In this document: one piece after another, positions 36,321 to 45,000 of the stretch
Numbering within the stretch: position 1 is the stretch's first letter
How the letters are laid out: each line of letters starts with the position of its first letter
Origin: Pseudomonas fulva NBRC 16637 = DSM 17717
GTDB lineage: Bacteria; Pseudomonadota; Gammaproteobacteria; Pseudomonadales; Pseudomonadaceae
Direction: 5' to 3'
DNA: 64,000 nucleotides
Assembly (NCBI RefSeq): GCF_000730565.1
Contig: NZ_BBIQ01000005.1
Coordinates: 62,001 to 126,000, forward strand
Position numbers and translations under genes: made by a program
Notes under the pieces: generated by a model
Databases searched by the model: none
Told to the model about the DNA's origin: nothing
The model's input: the letters and a program-made list of their open reading frames with translations, nothing else

Positions 36321-36346
36321 GCGCAATCGTTTCACTGCCGTATCAT
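36319..36346 (+). promoter_or_regulatory. Sigma-70-like promoter of gloA
   Basis: TTGCGC (36319-36324), 16 bases, then TATCAT (36341-36346) fits a housekeeping promoter about 55 bases before the gloA ATG. It starts right at the end of the preceding terminator-like hairpin. Confidence 0.5.
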
Positions 36347-36402
36347 GAGCAGCCTGTCTGTTTCGCCGGGTCCTTGCACCCGGCCCCGTCTCAGGAGTTT
36401 CC

Positions 36403-36930
36403 ATGAGCTTGCACGATCTGCAAACCGTTCCGGGCGTCACCGCACAGCCTGACGCTGCCACTGCCCAATTCGTCTTCAACCACACCATGCTGCGGGTCAA
36501 GGACATCCAGAAGTCGCTGGATTTCTATACCCGCGTACTGGGTTTCCGCCTGGTGGACAAGCGTGATTTCCCGGAAGCTGCTTTCAGCCTGTACTTCCTG
36601 GCCCTGGTCGACCCTGCCCAGATCCCAGAGGACGACCATGCCCGCCACCAGTGGATGAAGTCGATCCCGGGCGTGCTCGAACTCACACACAACCATGGCA
36701 CCGAACAGGATGCCGACTTCGCCTACCACGATGGCAATACCGATCCACGCGGCTTCGGCCACATCTGTGTCTCGGTGCCGGACGTACGTGAAGCCTGCGC
36801 CCGCTTCGAAGCCCTGGGCGTGCCGTTCCAGAAACGCCTGCAAGACGGGCGCATGAACCACCTGGCCTTCATCAAGGATCCGGATGGTTACTGGGTCGAG
36901 GTCATCCAGCCTGGCGAGGTGAAAGCCTAA
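36403..36930 (+). CDS. gloA: Lactoylglutathione lyase (glyoxalase I)
   Basis: The 175-residue enzyme isomerises the methylglyoxal-glutathione hemithioacetal to S-lactoylglutathione. It shows FNHTMLRVKDIQKSLDFYTR with the first metal His, LELTHNHGTE with the Glu region, GFGHICVSVPDV with the second His, and DPDGYWVEVIQP with the last Glu. This longer form with an extended N-terminal and middle segment is typical of pseudomonad and eukaryotic GloA. CAGGAGTTTCC precedes the ATG. Confidence 0.93.
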   Translation: MSLHDLQTVPGVTAQPDAATAQFVFNHTMLRVKDIQKSLDFYTRVLGFRLVDKRDFPEAAFSLYFLALVDPAQIPEDDHARHQWMKSIPGVLELTHNHGTEQDADFAYHDGNTDPRGFGHICVSVPDVREACARFEALGVPFQKRLQDGRMNHLAFIKDPDGYWVEVIQPGEVKA

Positions 36931-36974
36931 GGCTCACAGGCCACGCTTGTCGGGTGACCGCCCGCATACCCTTT

Positions 36975-37011
36975 GCTGTGGTATATGAAGTAGAGGCTTC
37001 ATTGCCACAGC
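36975..37011 (+). promoter_or_regulatory. Hairpin directly before the ribosome site of a small gene
   Basis: GCTGTGGTATATGAAG (36975-36990) pairs with CTTCATTGCCACAGC (36997-37011): 7 and 6 base pairs on either side of a small bulge, loop TAGAGG. The GAGG ribosome site of the next gene starts at 37013, one base after the hairpin, so folding could influence translation. Confidence 0.5.
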
Positions 37012-37023
37012 GAGGTACCGATC

Positions 37024-37266
37024 ATGCAATCGCTCCAGTGTGAATACCGCAAGCACGTCATCACCGCCAGCGTCATGCCTCATCCTGACTCGCCGCTCCC
37101 CTTTGCGGCAGGCTGCCTAATCACAGCGCCCGACGGCCATGTCAGCCGCCGGCTATCGATGCCCATGAAGTTCTTCAGCGACTTGGACAATGCCCAGCAT
37201 GTGTCGCTGGCGTATGGCCGTGCGCTGGTTGACAAGCAGTTGGATCAAGTCACCCAGGTGCGCTGA
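37024..37266 (+). CDS. Small hypothetical protein
   Basis: The 80-residue product is soluble and mixed alpha/beta (SLQCEYRKHVITASVMPHPD; KFFSDLDNAQHVSLAYGRAL). GAGGTACCGATC precedes the ATG. It has the look of a conserved short Pseudomonas protein, but no domain is recognisable. A stable hairpin lies just upstream of the ribosome site. Confidence 0.65.
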   Translation: MQSLQCEYRKHVITASVMPHPDSPLPFAAGCLITAPDGHVSRRLSMPMKFFSDLDNAQHVSLAYGRALVDKQLDQVTQVR

Positions 37267-37326
37267 TCGCCGCAGCGACCCGACCCTGCTTGCTGGTCGC
37301 TGCATGCCGCAGGGTCTGCAGCTGGC

Positions 37327-38148
37327 TCAGCCTTGACGCGCGTAGGTCACGGCAGCTTGTACCTGTTCAGCCGTTGGCCTGATCCCGGTGTACAGGACAA
37401 ATTGCTCCAACGCTTGCAGTGCGATGACTTCAAGCCCGGTGATCACCCGCTTGCCGAGCTGCTCTGCGTGCTTGATCAGCGGTGTTTGCGCGGGCATGGC
37501 CACGACATCGAATACGCACTCGGACGCAGCAATTGCCATCTCGCTGAACGCCAGCTGCTGCGCCTCTGGCCCACCTGCCATGCCCACCGGGGTGACGTTG
37601 ATCAGCATTGGTGGGCAAAGGTCGCCAAGTTCGGGCAGCCAGCGGTAGCCGCACACATCGGCCAGTCCCCGCCCGGCCTGCTCGTTACGGGCGACAATCA
37701 TGCCTTCGCCAAAACCTGCGTCACGCAACGCACTGGCCACCGCCTTGGCCATGCCACCGCTGCCGCGCAAGGCGAACGCCGTGGCCGGGTCCACCTTGTG
37801 CTGCGTCAGCAACTGCCGGACTGCCAGGTAGTCAGTGTTATAGGCTTTGAGGTGGCCCTCGGTATTGACCAAGGTGTTGACGGAGTCGATTGCCGCAGCC
37901 GAGGGGTCAATTTCATCGACCAACGCCATGCACGCTTCCTTGTACGGCATCGAGACACCACAACCACGAATGCCAAGCGCCCGGATGCCCGCTACAGCAG
38001 CCGGCAAGTCATCGGTGCGCATGGCCTTGTAATAGAAATCCAGGCCAAGCTGCTCATAGAGGTGGTTGTGGAAGCGGACACCGAAGGTCCCTGGACGGCC
38101 TGCCAGGGAAATGCACAGCACGGTATCCCGGCTGGGTATAAGGGACAT
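37327..38148 (-). CDS. Shikimate dehydrogenase-like oxidoreductase (HI0607/Sdh-L type)
   Basis: The 273-residue protein has the AroE-fold substrate domain with SLAGRPGTFGVRFHN, CGVSMPYKEACMAL (Lys70) and AYNTDYLAVRQLL (Asp106), the catalytic Lys-Asp pair, then a Rossmann domain with LRGSGGMAKAVASAL. AGRPGTFGVRFHN in place of the usual GxPxxHSxSP marks the AroE-like HI0607 branch and not the main shikimate pathway enzyme. AAAGGATCGTGT before the ATG at 38148 sets the start. The substrate could be shikimate, quinate or a relative. Confidence 0.85.
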   Translation of the reverse strand: MSLIPSRDTVLCISLAGRPGTFGVRFHNHLYEQLGLDFYYKAMRTDDLPAAVAGIRALGIRGCGVSMPYKEACMALVDEIDPSAAAIDSVNTLVNTEGHLKAYNTDYLAVRQLLTQHKVDPATAFALRGSGGMAKAVASALRDAGFGEGMIVARNEQAGRGLADVCGYRWLPELGDLCPPMLINVTPVGMAGGPEAQQLAFSEMAIAASECVFDVVAMPAQTPLIKHAEQLGKRVITGLEVIALQALEQFVLYTGIRPTAEQVQAAVTYARQG

Positions 38149-38364
38149 ACACGATCCTTTTGCGGTGTACAGACGGTGAGTGAGCCTAGCAGAGCGGATG
38201 CCCCACGCATACCGACTCGAGGCTGCTCGCAACGCCCTACGAATCGACCATGCACAATGACGCAAGCACATTAGGCAAAACTGATAAGCACTATTGAGCA
38301 CATTGATTTCAGTCCCGCCCATGGCGTCGGTACAGTAACGCCATGTCTTAGCGGAGGGCTGTAG

Positions 38365-38547
38365 ATGGCCACTATCGAGATCATGTCCGTGATCGGCTCG
38401 GCAGTACCGGCCTCCTTGCGCAATCAGGGCCTGCTGGCTTGCTGGTACCTGGTCAGTAATGGCGAGCCGGTCAGCGGGCCGATGCCGAGCCTGGCCAGTG
38501 CGCGCGCCCTGATCGAACAGCTGCAACCCCTCAGCCTACTCGCCTGA
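38365..38547 (+). CDS. Small hypothetical protein
   Basis: The 60-residue product reads MATIEIMSVIGSAVPASLRN then a C-terminal helix SLASARALIEQLQPL. GCGGAGGGCTGTAG precedes the ATG and a clear terminator follows 28 bases after the stop, so it is a self-contained transcription unit. The family is not recognised. Confidence 0.65.
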   Translation: MATIEIMSVIGSAVPASLRNQGLLACWYLVSNGEPVSGPMPSLASARALIEQLQPLSLLA

Positions 38548-38574
38548 CACGAACATTTAGTGCTGCTCCCTGTT

Positions 38575-38600
38575 GCCCGCCATCGTGCGGGCTTTTTTTT
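38575..38600 (+). terminator. Rho-independent terminator
   Basis: GCCCGC/GCGGGC stem with loop CATCGT is followed by eight T residues (38593-38600). This is the clearest terminator in the window; it ends the small gene at 38365. Confidence 0.85.
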
Positions 38601-38694
38601 AAGTGCCCTGTCACTCGCCAGGCTGCGCGCATCCGCGAAACGCTGTAACCTTGCCGTTTCAAAACACCGAGACACTTCGTCCAAGGAGACGTCG

Positions 38695-38727
38695 TTGCCA
38701 TTCCCTGCAAGGCTTCCTGGCTCATGA
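38695..38727 (+). CDS. Candidate 10-codon leader ORF overlapping the kinase start
   Basis: A TTG at 38695 has a perfect AAGGAG six bases upstream (38683-38688) and opens a frame coding for LPFPARLPGS. Its TGA (38725-38727) overlaps the kinase ATG as ATGA. The kinase itself has only a poorly placed AAGG, so ribosomes may reach it by reading this leader first. No protein evidence is available. Confidence 0.35.
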   Translation: MPFPARLPGS

Positions 38728-39839
38728 CGGCACTGGTCGACAGCTTTCGGGACGAGGCCATCGAGATCATGGCCAACGGTGAATCCATCCTCCCTTTGCT
38801 GAGCGCCTTCGTCACTGCACTGGCTGCGCAACTGCCGGGCAGTCACGTCGGCATCAATATCCTGGACCATCCAGGCAAAACCTTCAGGCACTCTGTCTTT
38901 CCGAGCCTGCCTGAAGCGTTCAGCAGCAAGCTCACTGGCAATCCCATTTCGACAAACCGCGGCTCATGCGGCCTGGCCATTCTCAGCGGCGCGGCCATTG
39001 ATGTGCCTGACGTGGCTAACGATCCACGTTTCGCAGCAGCCTGGAAGGGCTTGTTTCATGAGTATGGACTCAAAGCATTGACGTCGTTTCCGGCCCGGGA
39101 CAAGGACGGCGCCGTACAAGGCACCATCGCCCTGATCTACGACCCACAACGCCCGATTACCGAGGCTTTTCGCGCACAGATGCCCAGCGCCTTGCGTTTG
39201 TGCGCGCAGCTCTGCGCCTACAGCCGTACCCAGGAAGCGACCGCGATACTCGTGACCGAGCTTGATCATCGTATGCGCAACCTGTTCAGTACCCTTGGCG
39301 CTGTCGCCATCCTGACTGCGAAGCATCATCCAGAAATCACCGAGTTCCGCAGTGTTCTGCAAAACCGCCTGGTGACGATGCAGAAGGCTCACACGCTGGC
39401 GCTTGCGAAGACCCCAATCAGCTTGCACAGCCTGGTGACTGAAACCTTGGCCCCCTATGTGACGGACATGCACGACGACAAAAGCAGGCCGTACATAATC
39501 CTGGCGCCCGAGGCGGCTTCTGCACTGGCGTTGGTCCTGCACGAGTTGGCGACAAACGCCGTGAAATATGGAGCCTTTTCACAATACGGCGGCGTTGTGG
39601 CCTTCAGTTGGCAGATTGAAGAGCAGACGGACTCACCGCCTCATTTCACCTTCAACTGGCATGAATCCGGCGGCCCAGTGGTTGCGCCGCCCACCAGGCG
39701 AGGCTATGGCACTGTGATGATGCAAGGCAGCTTACGCAACGCGTTCAACGGCAAGGTGACGTTCAACTACCAGCCGGCTGGATTCAGTTGCCAGATCACC
39801 GCCCCGTTTACCCAGAAGCTAGGCAAACACATCTGCTGA
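38724..39839 (+). CDS. GAF-domain HWE-type sensor histidine kinase
   Basis: The 371-residue soluble kinase has an N-terminal GAF domain (about 15-165; STNRGSCGLAILSGAAIDVPD and DPRFAAAW are typical) and a HWE/HisKA_2 kinase core (175-365) with the phospho-acceptor His in ELDHRMRNLFSTL and LVLHELATNAVKYGAFS in the ATP domain. It probably senses a small ligand or redox state. A receiver gene follows after 166 bases, the likely partner. Confidence 0.88.
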   Translation: MTALVDSFRDEAIEIMANGESILPLLSAFVTALAAQLPGSHVGINILDHPGKTFRHSVFPSLPEAFSSKLTGNPISTNRGSCGLAILSGAAIDVPDVANDPRFAAAWKGLFHEYGLKALTSFPARDKDGAVQGTIALIYDPQRPITEAFRAQMPSALRLCAQLCAYSRTQEATAILVTELDHRMRNLFSTLGAVAILTAKHHPEITEFRSVLQNRLVTMQKAHTLALAKTPISLHSLVTETLAPYVTDMHDDKSRPYIILAPEAASALALVLHELATNAVKYGAFSQYGGVVAFSWQIEEQTDSPPHFTFNWHESGGPVVAPPTRRGYGTVMMQGSLRNAFNGKVTFNYQPAGFSCQITAPFTQKLGKHIC

Positions 39840-39869
39840 ACGGCCTGAACGAGCCGCTGAAACCGGTGA

Positions 39870-39924
39870 TGGCATGCATGCCACTGTTGTACAACAGTCG
39901 AGTTTCAAGCCAATAGCTGTACAA
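39870..39924. promoter_or_regulatory. Tandem palindromes upstream of a receiver gene
   Basis: TGGCATGCATGCCA (39870-39883, 14-bp perfect) is followed directly by ACTGTTGTACAACAGT (39883-39898, 16-bp perfect). CTGTACAA recurs at 39917-39924, exactly 30 bases after TTGTACAA at 39887. These lie in the 166-base gap between the kinase and receiver genes and look like protein-binding sites. Confidence 0.5.
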
Positions 39925-40005
39925 ACTGCACCGCCTATCCATTCGAAGCAACGCGCTGCTGACCTAGCCCTCGGAAGCACATGATGGAAACGATGGTCTG
40001 CGCTC

Positions 40006-40383
40006 ATGAAGGGAAAACGGATCTTAGTGGTCGAGGACGAGCCTGCCCTGCGGGAATTCTTGGCCATGATCATAGAAGATACAGGCGCGACGGTCGTCTC
40101 TGTGGATACCGCCGAAGAGGGTATTCGCCAACTCGATAAGCAGCCCTGGGCGGCGGTGGTGACCGACGTGCGCACACCGGGGCTTTCCGATGGCTGGGAT
40201 CTGGCCTGGACGGCTTACGAAAAATGGCCGCGCTTGCCTGTGATCGTGACCAGTGGCGGGCACAGTAGGCTCGACGTGCCATTACCACCCACCGCTGCAT
40301 TCATTGCCAAGCCGTGGTCGATCGAGGCGATGATCATGCTGCTGGTAGGGTGCACCGGTACGGACCACTCATCCGACAACTAG
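40006..40383 (+). CDS. Stand-alone response regulator receiver
   Basis: The 125-residue single receiver has ILVVEDEPALREFL, the acceptor Asp in VVTDVRTPGLSDG, IVTSGGHSRLD and FIAKPWSIEAM. It has no output domain. ATGAAGGGAAAACGG gives the start at 40006. It lies after the HWE kinase and is its probable partner; CheY-like single receivers are common with HWE kinases. Confidence 0.87.
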   Translation: MKGKRILVVEDEPALREFLAMIIEDTGATVVSVDTAEEGIRQLDKQPWAAVVTDVRTPGLSDGWDLAWTAYEKWPRLPVIVTSGGHSRLDVPLPPTAAFIAKPWSIEAMIMLLVGCTGTDHSSDN

Positions 40384-40511
40384 GCCGCAGGGCTTTACCA
40401 ACCTGGTAATTGCCAGTGGGCAGGCAACGCTTTATCTTTGCGTTTTTAGGTACCGCTGACAGACATTTCTCGGCAAGGCATTCGGTATAAATGCCTGCCC
40501 AAGGATTCGTC

Positions 40512-41390
40512 ATGTCTAAAAACACCCTCTGGTCGATTTCGCTTCTGGCTGTCACCGCGGTATGGGGTTGGAGCTTCGTGGCCAAGCACGACACGCTGAG
40601 CATCATGGCTGCCTCCACCTTGAATGCGTGGATGTTCAGCCTGGCCGCATTGGCGCTGCTCCCCTTCTCGATTCGCTCGTTTCGACTGATGGGCCCACGC
40701 ACTTGGTTGAGTGCTGGCTTGGCCGGGGTCGTGCTGTTTTTGGCTTTTTCGCTGCAGACCTCCGGTACTGCCCTGACGACGCCCTCCAATGCCGGTTTCA
40801 TCACGGGCCTGTGTACTGTGTTCACGCCGGTGCTGATCTACCTCATGGGCAAGGGTCGCCCCAGCCTGAAGCAAGGGGTCGGAACCGGTATCGCGGTAGT
40901 CGGGCTCGGCCTGCTAAGCCTGGATGGATTTACCCTGCACTACGGCGATTTGCTGGTGCTGGGGTGTGCCGTGTGCTTCGCGTTGCATATCGTGATGGTA
41001 TCGACGTTCACCACGCCTGCGCTCGCTTTGGCATCGGCTTCGATTCAATTAAGCGTCGTCGGCGTGCTGTCGCTGATATGGAGTTGGTCGAACAACGAGT
41101 TCTTCGTACCCACCACGCTACCTGTCACCACCACCCTCCTGGTATTGGCGCTGCTGGCAACAGCCTTGGCTTACGCCATCCAGAACCGTGCCCAAGCGGT
41201 GTTGCCCCCGGAAAAGGTTGCATTGATACTCATATGCGAGCCAATTTTCGGCGGCCTGTTCGGCTACTTCCTTGCCGGTGATCGTTTGCCTGCCGAGCGT
41301 CTGGCCGGCGCAGGCTTGATATTGGTCGGGTTGGCCATCACCGAGCTGCGACTCACGCGCATCGCCTCGCGTGCCTGGCGCAGGGCATAG
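40512..41390 (+). CDS. EamA/DMT-family transporter
   Basis: The 292-residue protein has about ten membrane helices in two EamA repeats (LLAVTAVWGWSFVAKHD; TPSNAGFITGLCTVFTPVLI; second repeat VGLGLLSLDGFTLHYGDLLV; ending AGLILVGLAITELR). It would move amino acids or other metabolites. The ATG at 40512 follows AAGGATTCGTC. It has no adjacent regulator. Confidence 0.88.
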   Translation: MSKNTLWSISLLAVTAVWGWSFVAKHDTLSIMAASTLNAWMFSLAALALLPFSIRSFRLMGPRTWLSAGLAGVVLFLAFSLQTSGTALTTPSNAGFITGLCTVFTPVLIYLMGKGRPSLKQGVGTGIAVVGLGLLSLDGFTLHYGDLLVLGCAVCFALHIVMVSTFTTPALALASASIQLSVVGVLSLIWSWSNNEFFVPTTLPVTTTLLVLALLATALAYAIQNRAQAVLPPEKVALILICEPIFGGLFGYFLAGDRLPAERLAGAGLILVGLAITELRLTRIASRAWRRA

Positions 41391-41462
41391 GTATTTTACG
41401 ACCCGAAAGTGCCAGCAGGCCCGTAGGGGCTGGGCCCGCTGCGAGGCTTCATTTGCTTCCCA

Positions 41463-41651
41463 TCACTCTGGCTTGGGGGCCGTTTCATCTTCATAGGTAA
41501 GGTCTACGACGAGCTTCACTGCATCTTCATCATCTTCGAGCAATTGCACACTCCCCTCCTGGTCCTCGACCTCGTAGAGTTCATCGAGATCGTCACGCTG
41601 GTACCACTCCGGGATGTCATCTCCGCGATACGTTCTCAATTTCACAACCAT
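41463..41651 (-). CDS. Small acidic hypothetical protein
   Basis: The 62-residue product is strongly acidic (DDLDELYEVEDQEGS; LLEDDEDAVK). CGGAGGATCCAGGC before the ATG supports expression. No domain is recognisable. The roughly 280 bases from here to the pbpG start contain no other gene; they hold a CCTTA-N13-TAAGG inverted repeat near 41816-41838. Confidence 0.65.
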   Translation of the reverse strand: MVVKLRTYRGDDIPEWYQRDDLDELYEVEDQEGSVQLLEDDEDAVKLVVDLTYEDETAPKPE

Positions 41652-41933
41652 GCCTGGATCCTCCGTATGTTCAAAGGTGACAGGGCCGAGTCACACGGAG
41701 TTCACCTCGAATCAGTAAATCAGCCCAAGCGGTTCAGTGAGAGGGGACGACCAAAGGATGGGGAGTTGGCCTACTCAACGCGCTGAAGCCGTACCCGCAG
41801 GATTAAATTTCCTTCACCTTACGCCCATTGGTGATAAGGCAATCGACACGGCTTGAGCCATACTCCAGAATGCGCCGGCTTGGGGAAAACCCTCGCAATG
41901 CCAACGACATAGCCCTCTTTAGTGAGCCTCAAC

Positions 41934-42863
41934 GTGAAAACGATCCTGTCCACCCTCAGCCTTGTGTTGTTGCTCACAGGTACCCTGACCCCTATTACCG
42001 GCGCTGTCGCTGCACAGCCCGCTGCCCAGTTGCAACGTGACCCCGCCAAGCTGCACTTGGCCTCCGGCAGCGCCTTGTTGATCGACCTCAACACCAACAA
42101 GGAGCTGTACGCCAGTCACCCTGACCGCGTGCTGCCCATTGCGTCGGTGACCAAACTGATGACGGCCATGGTCGTGCTCGATGCCAAGCTGCCCATGGAC
42201 GAAATGCTGACCATGACCATTGCCAACAACCCGGACATGAAAGGCGTCTACTCTAGGGTTCGGCTCGGCAGCCAGTTGAACCGACGCGAGACGTTGCTGA
42301 TCACCCTGATGTCCTCGGAAAACCGCGCCGCAACCACCCTGGCCAACCACTACCCTGGCGGTTACCCGGCTTTCATCAAGGCGATGAACGCCAAGGCACG
42401 CAGCCTGGGCATGAGCCATACCCGCTACATCGAACCCACCGGTCTTTCGACTCAGAACGTCTCCACTGCCCGCGACCTGACCAAGCTGTTGATGGCGTCG
42501 CGCAAGTACCCTCTGTTGAGTACGTTGTCGACCACCCGTGAGAAAACCGTAGCGTTCAGCAAACCCAATTACACACTCGGGTTTCGCAACACTGATCACC
42601 TGGTGAACAAGAGCAACTGGGACATCAAGCTGACCAAGACCGGCTTCACCAACGAGGCTGGACACTGCTTGGTACTGTTGACACGCATGGACAACCGTCC
42701 GGTCGCCATGGTCATTCTCGATGCATTCGGCAAGTACACCCACTTCGCCGATGCCAGCCGTATGCGCCAGTGGCTTGAGACGGGCGCGGCCAAGCCAGCC
42801 CCAGCGGTGGCCATGCAGTACAAGGCCGATCGTCACAACAAAGCGCGGTTGGCCGCCGATTGA
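41934..42863 (+). CDS. pbpG: D-alanyl-D-alanine endopeptidase (PBP7)
   Basis: The 309-residue periplasmic low-molecular-weight penicillin-binding protein cuts peptide cross-links in murein. It has a signal peptide ([18 protein letters not shown] to about residue 27) and the three active-site motifs: IASVTKLM (SxxK), SSEN (SxN) and [12 protein letters not shown] (KTG). I chose the GTG at 41934, which places the basic residue at the start of the signal peptide; a GTG at 41922 has no ribosome site. Confidence 0.9.
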   Translation: MKTILSTLSLVLLLTGTLTPITGAVAAQPAAQLQRDPAKLHLASGSALLIDLNTNKELYASHPDRVLPIASVTKLMTAMVVLDAKLPMDEMLTMTIANNPDMKGVYSRVRLGSQLNRRETLLITLMSSENRAATTLANHYPGGYPAFIKAMNAKARSLGMSHTRYIEPTGLSTQNVSTARDLTKLLMASRKYPLLSTLSTTREKTVAFSKPNYTLGFRNTDHLVNKSNWDIKLTKTGFTNEAGHCLVLLTRMDNRPVAMVILDAFGKYTHFADASRMRQWLETGAAKPAPAVAMQYKADRHNKARLAAD

Positions 42864-42887
42864 CCCTCTCGGCTTGGTCAGCGCCGG

Positions 42888-43334
42888 CTAGGCACGGGTG
42901 CTGACCAGGCCACCGGCACTGCCACCACCGCTTTGCTGCAACAGTTCAAGCAACTGTGCCGAGGCCGCGATGATCTGGCTGCTGAGCGTGGCAATGCTGC
43001 TTTGCTTGGTGCTGATGGCAGCCATCTTCGCGGTCTCTTCCATGTCGCTGTTCATCAGCGCTGAAAGTTGTTTCTGCTCCTCTGCCAGCTGTTTCTGCAA
43101 CGTCTTGATCAACTCGCGCAGCTGCTTGACGGCCTCTGGCTCGTCGCTGTCGTCGCTCTGGGCAGATTGTGCCTGGCCCGTAGCCGTGGCGTTGAGGCTG
43201 TCACTGGTGATGCTCAACGGGCCGGGCGCTTCGCCCGCCTGCACACGCCGTTCACGCTCGGCGGCAGCGTCAACGCTCAGCGTCTGGGCTGAGACGCCGT
43301 TGATCAACAGATTGCTCGAGTTGATTGCGACCAT
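42888..43334 (-). CDS. Coiled-coil protein (FlxA-like)
   Basis: The 148-residue product begins MVAINSSNLLINGVSAQTLS, a flagellin-like or flagellar-associated N-terminus. It continues with a Gln/Glu/Leu-rich coiled coil (EAVKQLRELIKTLQKQLAEE; QKQLSALMNSDMEETAKMAA) and ends in a Gly/Ser-rich tail. The layout resembles FlxA-like proteins of the flagellar regulon, but no flagellar gene is near. AAGGAATCATC precedes the ATG at 43334. Confidence 0.6.
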   Translation of the reverse strand: MVAINSSNLLINGVSAQTLSVDAAAERERRVQAGEAPGPLSITSDSLNATATGQAQSAQSDDSDEPEAVKQLRELIKTLQKQLAEEQKQLSALMNSDMEETAKMAAISTKQSSIATLSSQIIAASAQLLELLQQSGGGSAGGLVSTRA

Positions 43335-43404
43335 GATGATTCCTTGCTCCAAAACCGGTCCGTGCCCCATTTATCGGCACAAATGGGCTTGTCTTGAGCC
43401 CTGC

Positions 43405-43428
43405 TAAATTCCCTGTCGGTTGGCTCGT
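43405..43428 (+). promoter_or_regulatory. PvdS iron-starvation box of pvdA
   Basis: TAAAT (43405-43409), 16 bases, then CGT (43426-43428) matches the PvdS sigma-factor consensus TAAAT-N16-CGT. It lies 71 bases before the pvdA ATG. It predicts expression only when iron is scarce. Confidence 0.85.
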
Positions 43429-43499
43429 TCCAGAAGATGTACCAGCGCGGTAGCCGGATCACCGGTGAGCGTCCACATCGACCTTATGGAATCGCGGCC

Positions 43500-44834
43500 A
43501 TGACCCAAGCCACACAGCAGGAAACCATCAAAGATCTGATCGGCGTAGGCTTCGGCCCGTCCAACCTTGCGCTGGCAATCGCCCTCGAAGAGCTGGCCGA
43601 AAGCCAGGGGCGCGCCCTTGACGCGCTATTTATCGAGAAGCAGCAGGACTATCGCTGGCACGGTGAAACCCTCGCCACCCAGAGCGAGTTGCAGATCTCC
43701 TTCCTCAAGGACCTGGTGTCCCTGCGCAACCCCACCAGCCCCTACAGCTTCGTCAACTACCTGCACCAGAAACAGCGCCTGGCCGACTTCATCAACCTGG
43801 GCACCTTCTATCCCTGCCGACTGGAATACAACGACTACCTGCGCTGGGCTGCCGAACATTTCGCGACCCAGGCGGTATACGGTGAAGAAGTGCTGCGTAT
43901 CGAACCTGAAATCACCCAAGGCCGCGTCGAGCACCTGCGCCTGGTGTCCCGTGATGCCGAAGGCCGGGAATACACCCGCAGGGCCCGTTCGGTCGTGGTG
44001 GGCAGCGGCGGAACACCGAAGATTCCGGAAACGTTCGCGGCCTTCAAGAACGACCCGCGCGTGTTCCACCATTCCCGCTACCTCAGCAGCCTCAGCCAGC
44101 TGCCCTGCAATGCCGGAAAACCAATGCGCATCGCGGTCATTGGCTCAGGCCAGAGCGCAGCCGAGGCGTTCATCGATCTCAACGACAGCTACCCGTCGGT
44201 GAAGGTGGACATGATCCTGCGCGCCTCGGCGCTCAAGCCAGCCGACGACAGCCCGTTCGTCAACGAGATTTTCGCACCCGACTACACCGACCTGGTCTAC
44301 AACGAACCGGCCGATCAACGCAGCAAGTTGCTCGATGAATACCACAACACCAATTACTCGGTGGTCGACCTGAACCTGATCGAGCGCATCTACGCCATTC
44401 TCTATCGGCAAAAAGTGGCCCATCAGTTCCGCCACAACGTGCTGTGCCGGCGCCAGGTAGAAGCGGTGGTGGGCACCTCAGAAGGCATCGAGTTGACCCT
44501 CAGCGACCTGGCCACCGGCCAGCAACAGACCCACCGCTACGATGCCGTCATCCTGGCCACCGGCTACGAGCGCCGTTCGCACCGCGACTTGCTGGCCCCC
44601 CTGGCTGGCTACCTGGAGGACTTCAACGTCGATCGCAACTACCGCGTACTGACCAGCCCCGACCTCAAGGCGTCGGTGTACCTGCAAGGCTTCTGCGAGA
44701 ACAGCCATGGTCTGAGCGACACGCTGCTGTCGGTTCTGCCCTCGCGGGCCGCCGAGATTGGCCGTGCGCTCTATCAAGACCTGCCATCGTTGCGCACCCT
44801 GCCACTGCCAGAAGCGGTCCTGTCCCGCGCCTGA
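43500..44834 (+). CDS. pvdA: L-ornithine N5-monooxygenase
   Basis: The 444-residue FAD- and NADPH-dependent enzyme hydroxylates the side-chain N of ornithine, the first step to the hydroxamate groups of pyoverdine. FAD is bound by IGVGFGPSNLALAIA, NADPH by IAVIGSGQSAAEAF, and LATGYERR closes the active site; WHGETLATQSELQISFLKDL is strongly PvdA-like. Length equals the family norm. The ATG at 43500 is preceded by a PvdS box. It is monocistronic, separated from fpvG by 166 bases. Confidence 0.95.
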   Translation: MTQATQQETIKDLIGVGFGPSNLALAIALEELAESQGRALDALFIEKQQDYRWHGETLATQSELQISFLKDLVSLRNPTSPYSFVNYLHQKQRLADFINLGTFYPCRLEYNDYLRWAAEHFATQAVYGEEVLRIEPEITQGRVEHLRLVSRDAEGREYTRRARSVVVGSGGTPKIPETFAAFKNDPRVFHHSRYLSSLSQLPCNAGKPMRIAVIGSGQSAAEAFIDLNDSYPSVKVDMILRASALKPADDSPFVNEIFAPDYTDLVYNEPADQRSKLLDEYHNTNYSVVDLNLIERIYAILYRQKVAHQFRHNVLCRRQVEAVVGTSEGIELTLSDLATGQQQTHRYDAVILATGYERRSHRDLLAPLAGYLEDFNVDRNYRVLTSPDLKASVYLQGFCENSHGLSDTLLSVLPSRAAEIGRALYQDLPSLRTLPLPEAVLSRA

Positions 44835-44918
44835 CAGACGCTTCGCCACCGCCCCCCCGTTTCAGGTGCGGGGGCCGGCTCCTCAGCCTGAAACATTTCC
44901 TTGCATTTAGATCGACGG

Positions 44919-44937
44919 AATTTCGATTCTCATTCGT
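44919..44937 (-). promoter_or_regulatory. Fur-box-like element before fpvG
   Basis: On the minus strand the 19-mer reads ACGAATGAGAATCGAAATT. AATGAGAATC matches one arm of the Fur consensus closely; the second arm is weaker. It is 64 bases before the fpvG start. No TAAAT-N16-CGT box was found in this gap. Confidence 0.5.
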
Positions 44938-45000
44938 CCTTATCAATACAGCTCTCCAGGGTTGGGCTTAAGCTCGACCCCTTATTGTGAAGATCGTCTG

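Noticed and set aside
44851..44880. Terminator between pvdA and fpvG
   Set aside because: CCCCCG/CGGGGG can pair over only 6 bp and no U-run follows; too weak to list as a feature.
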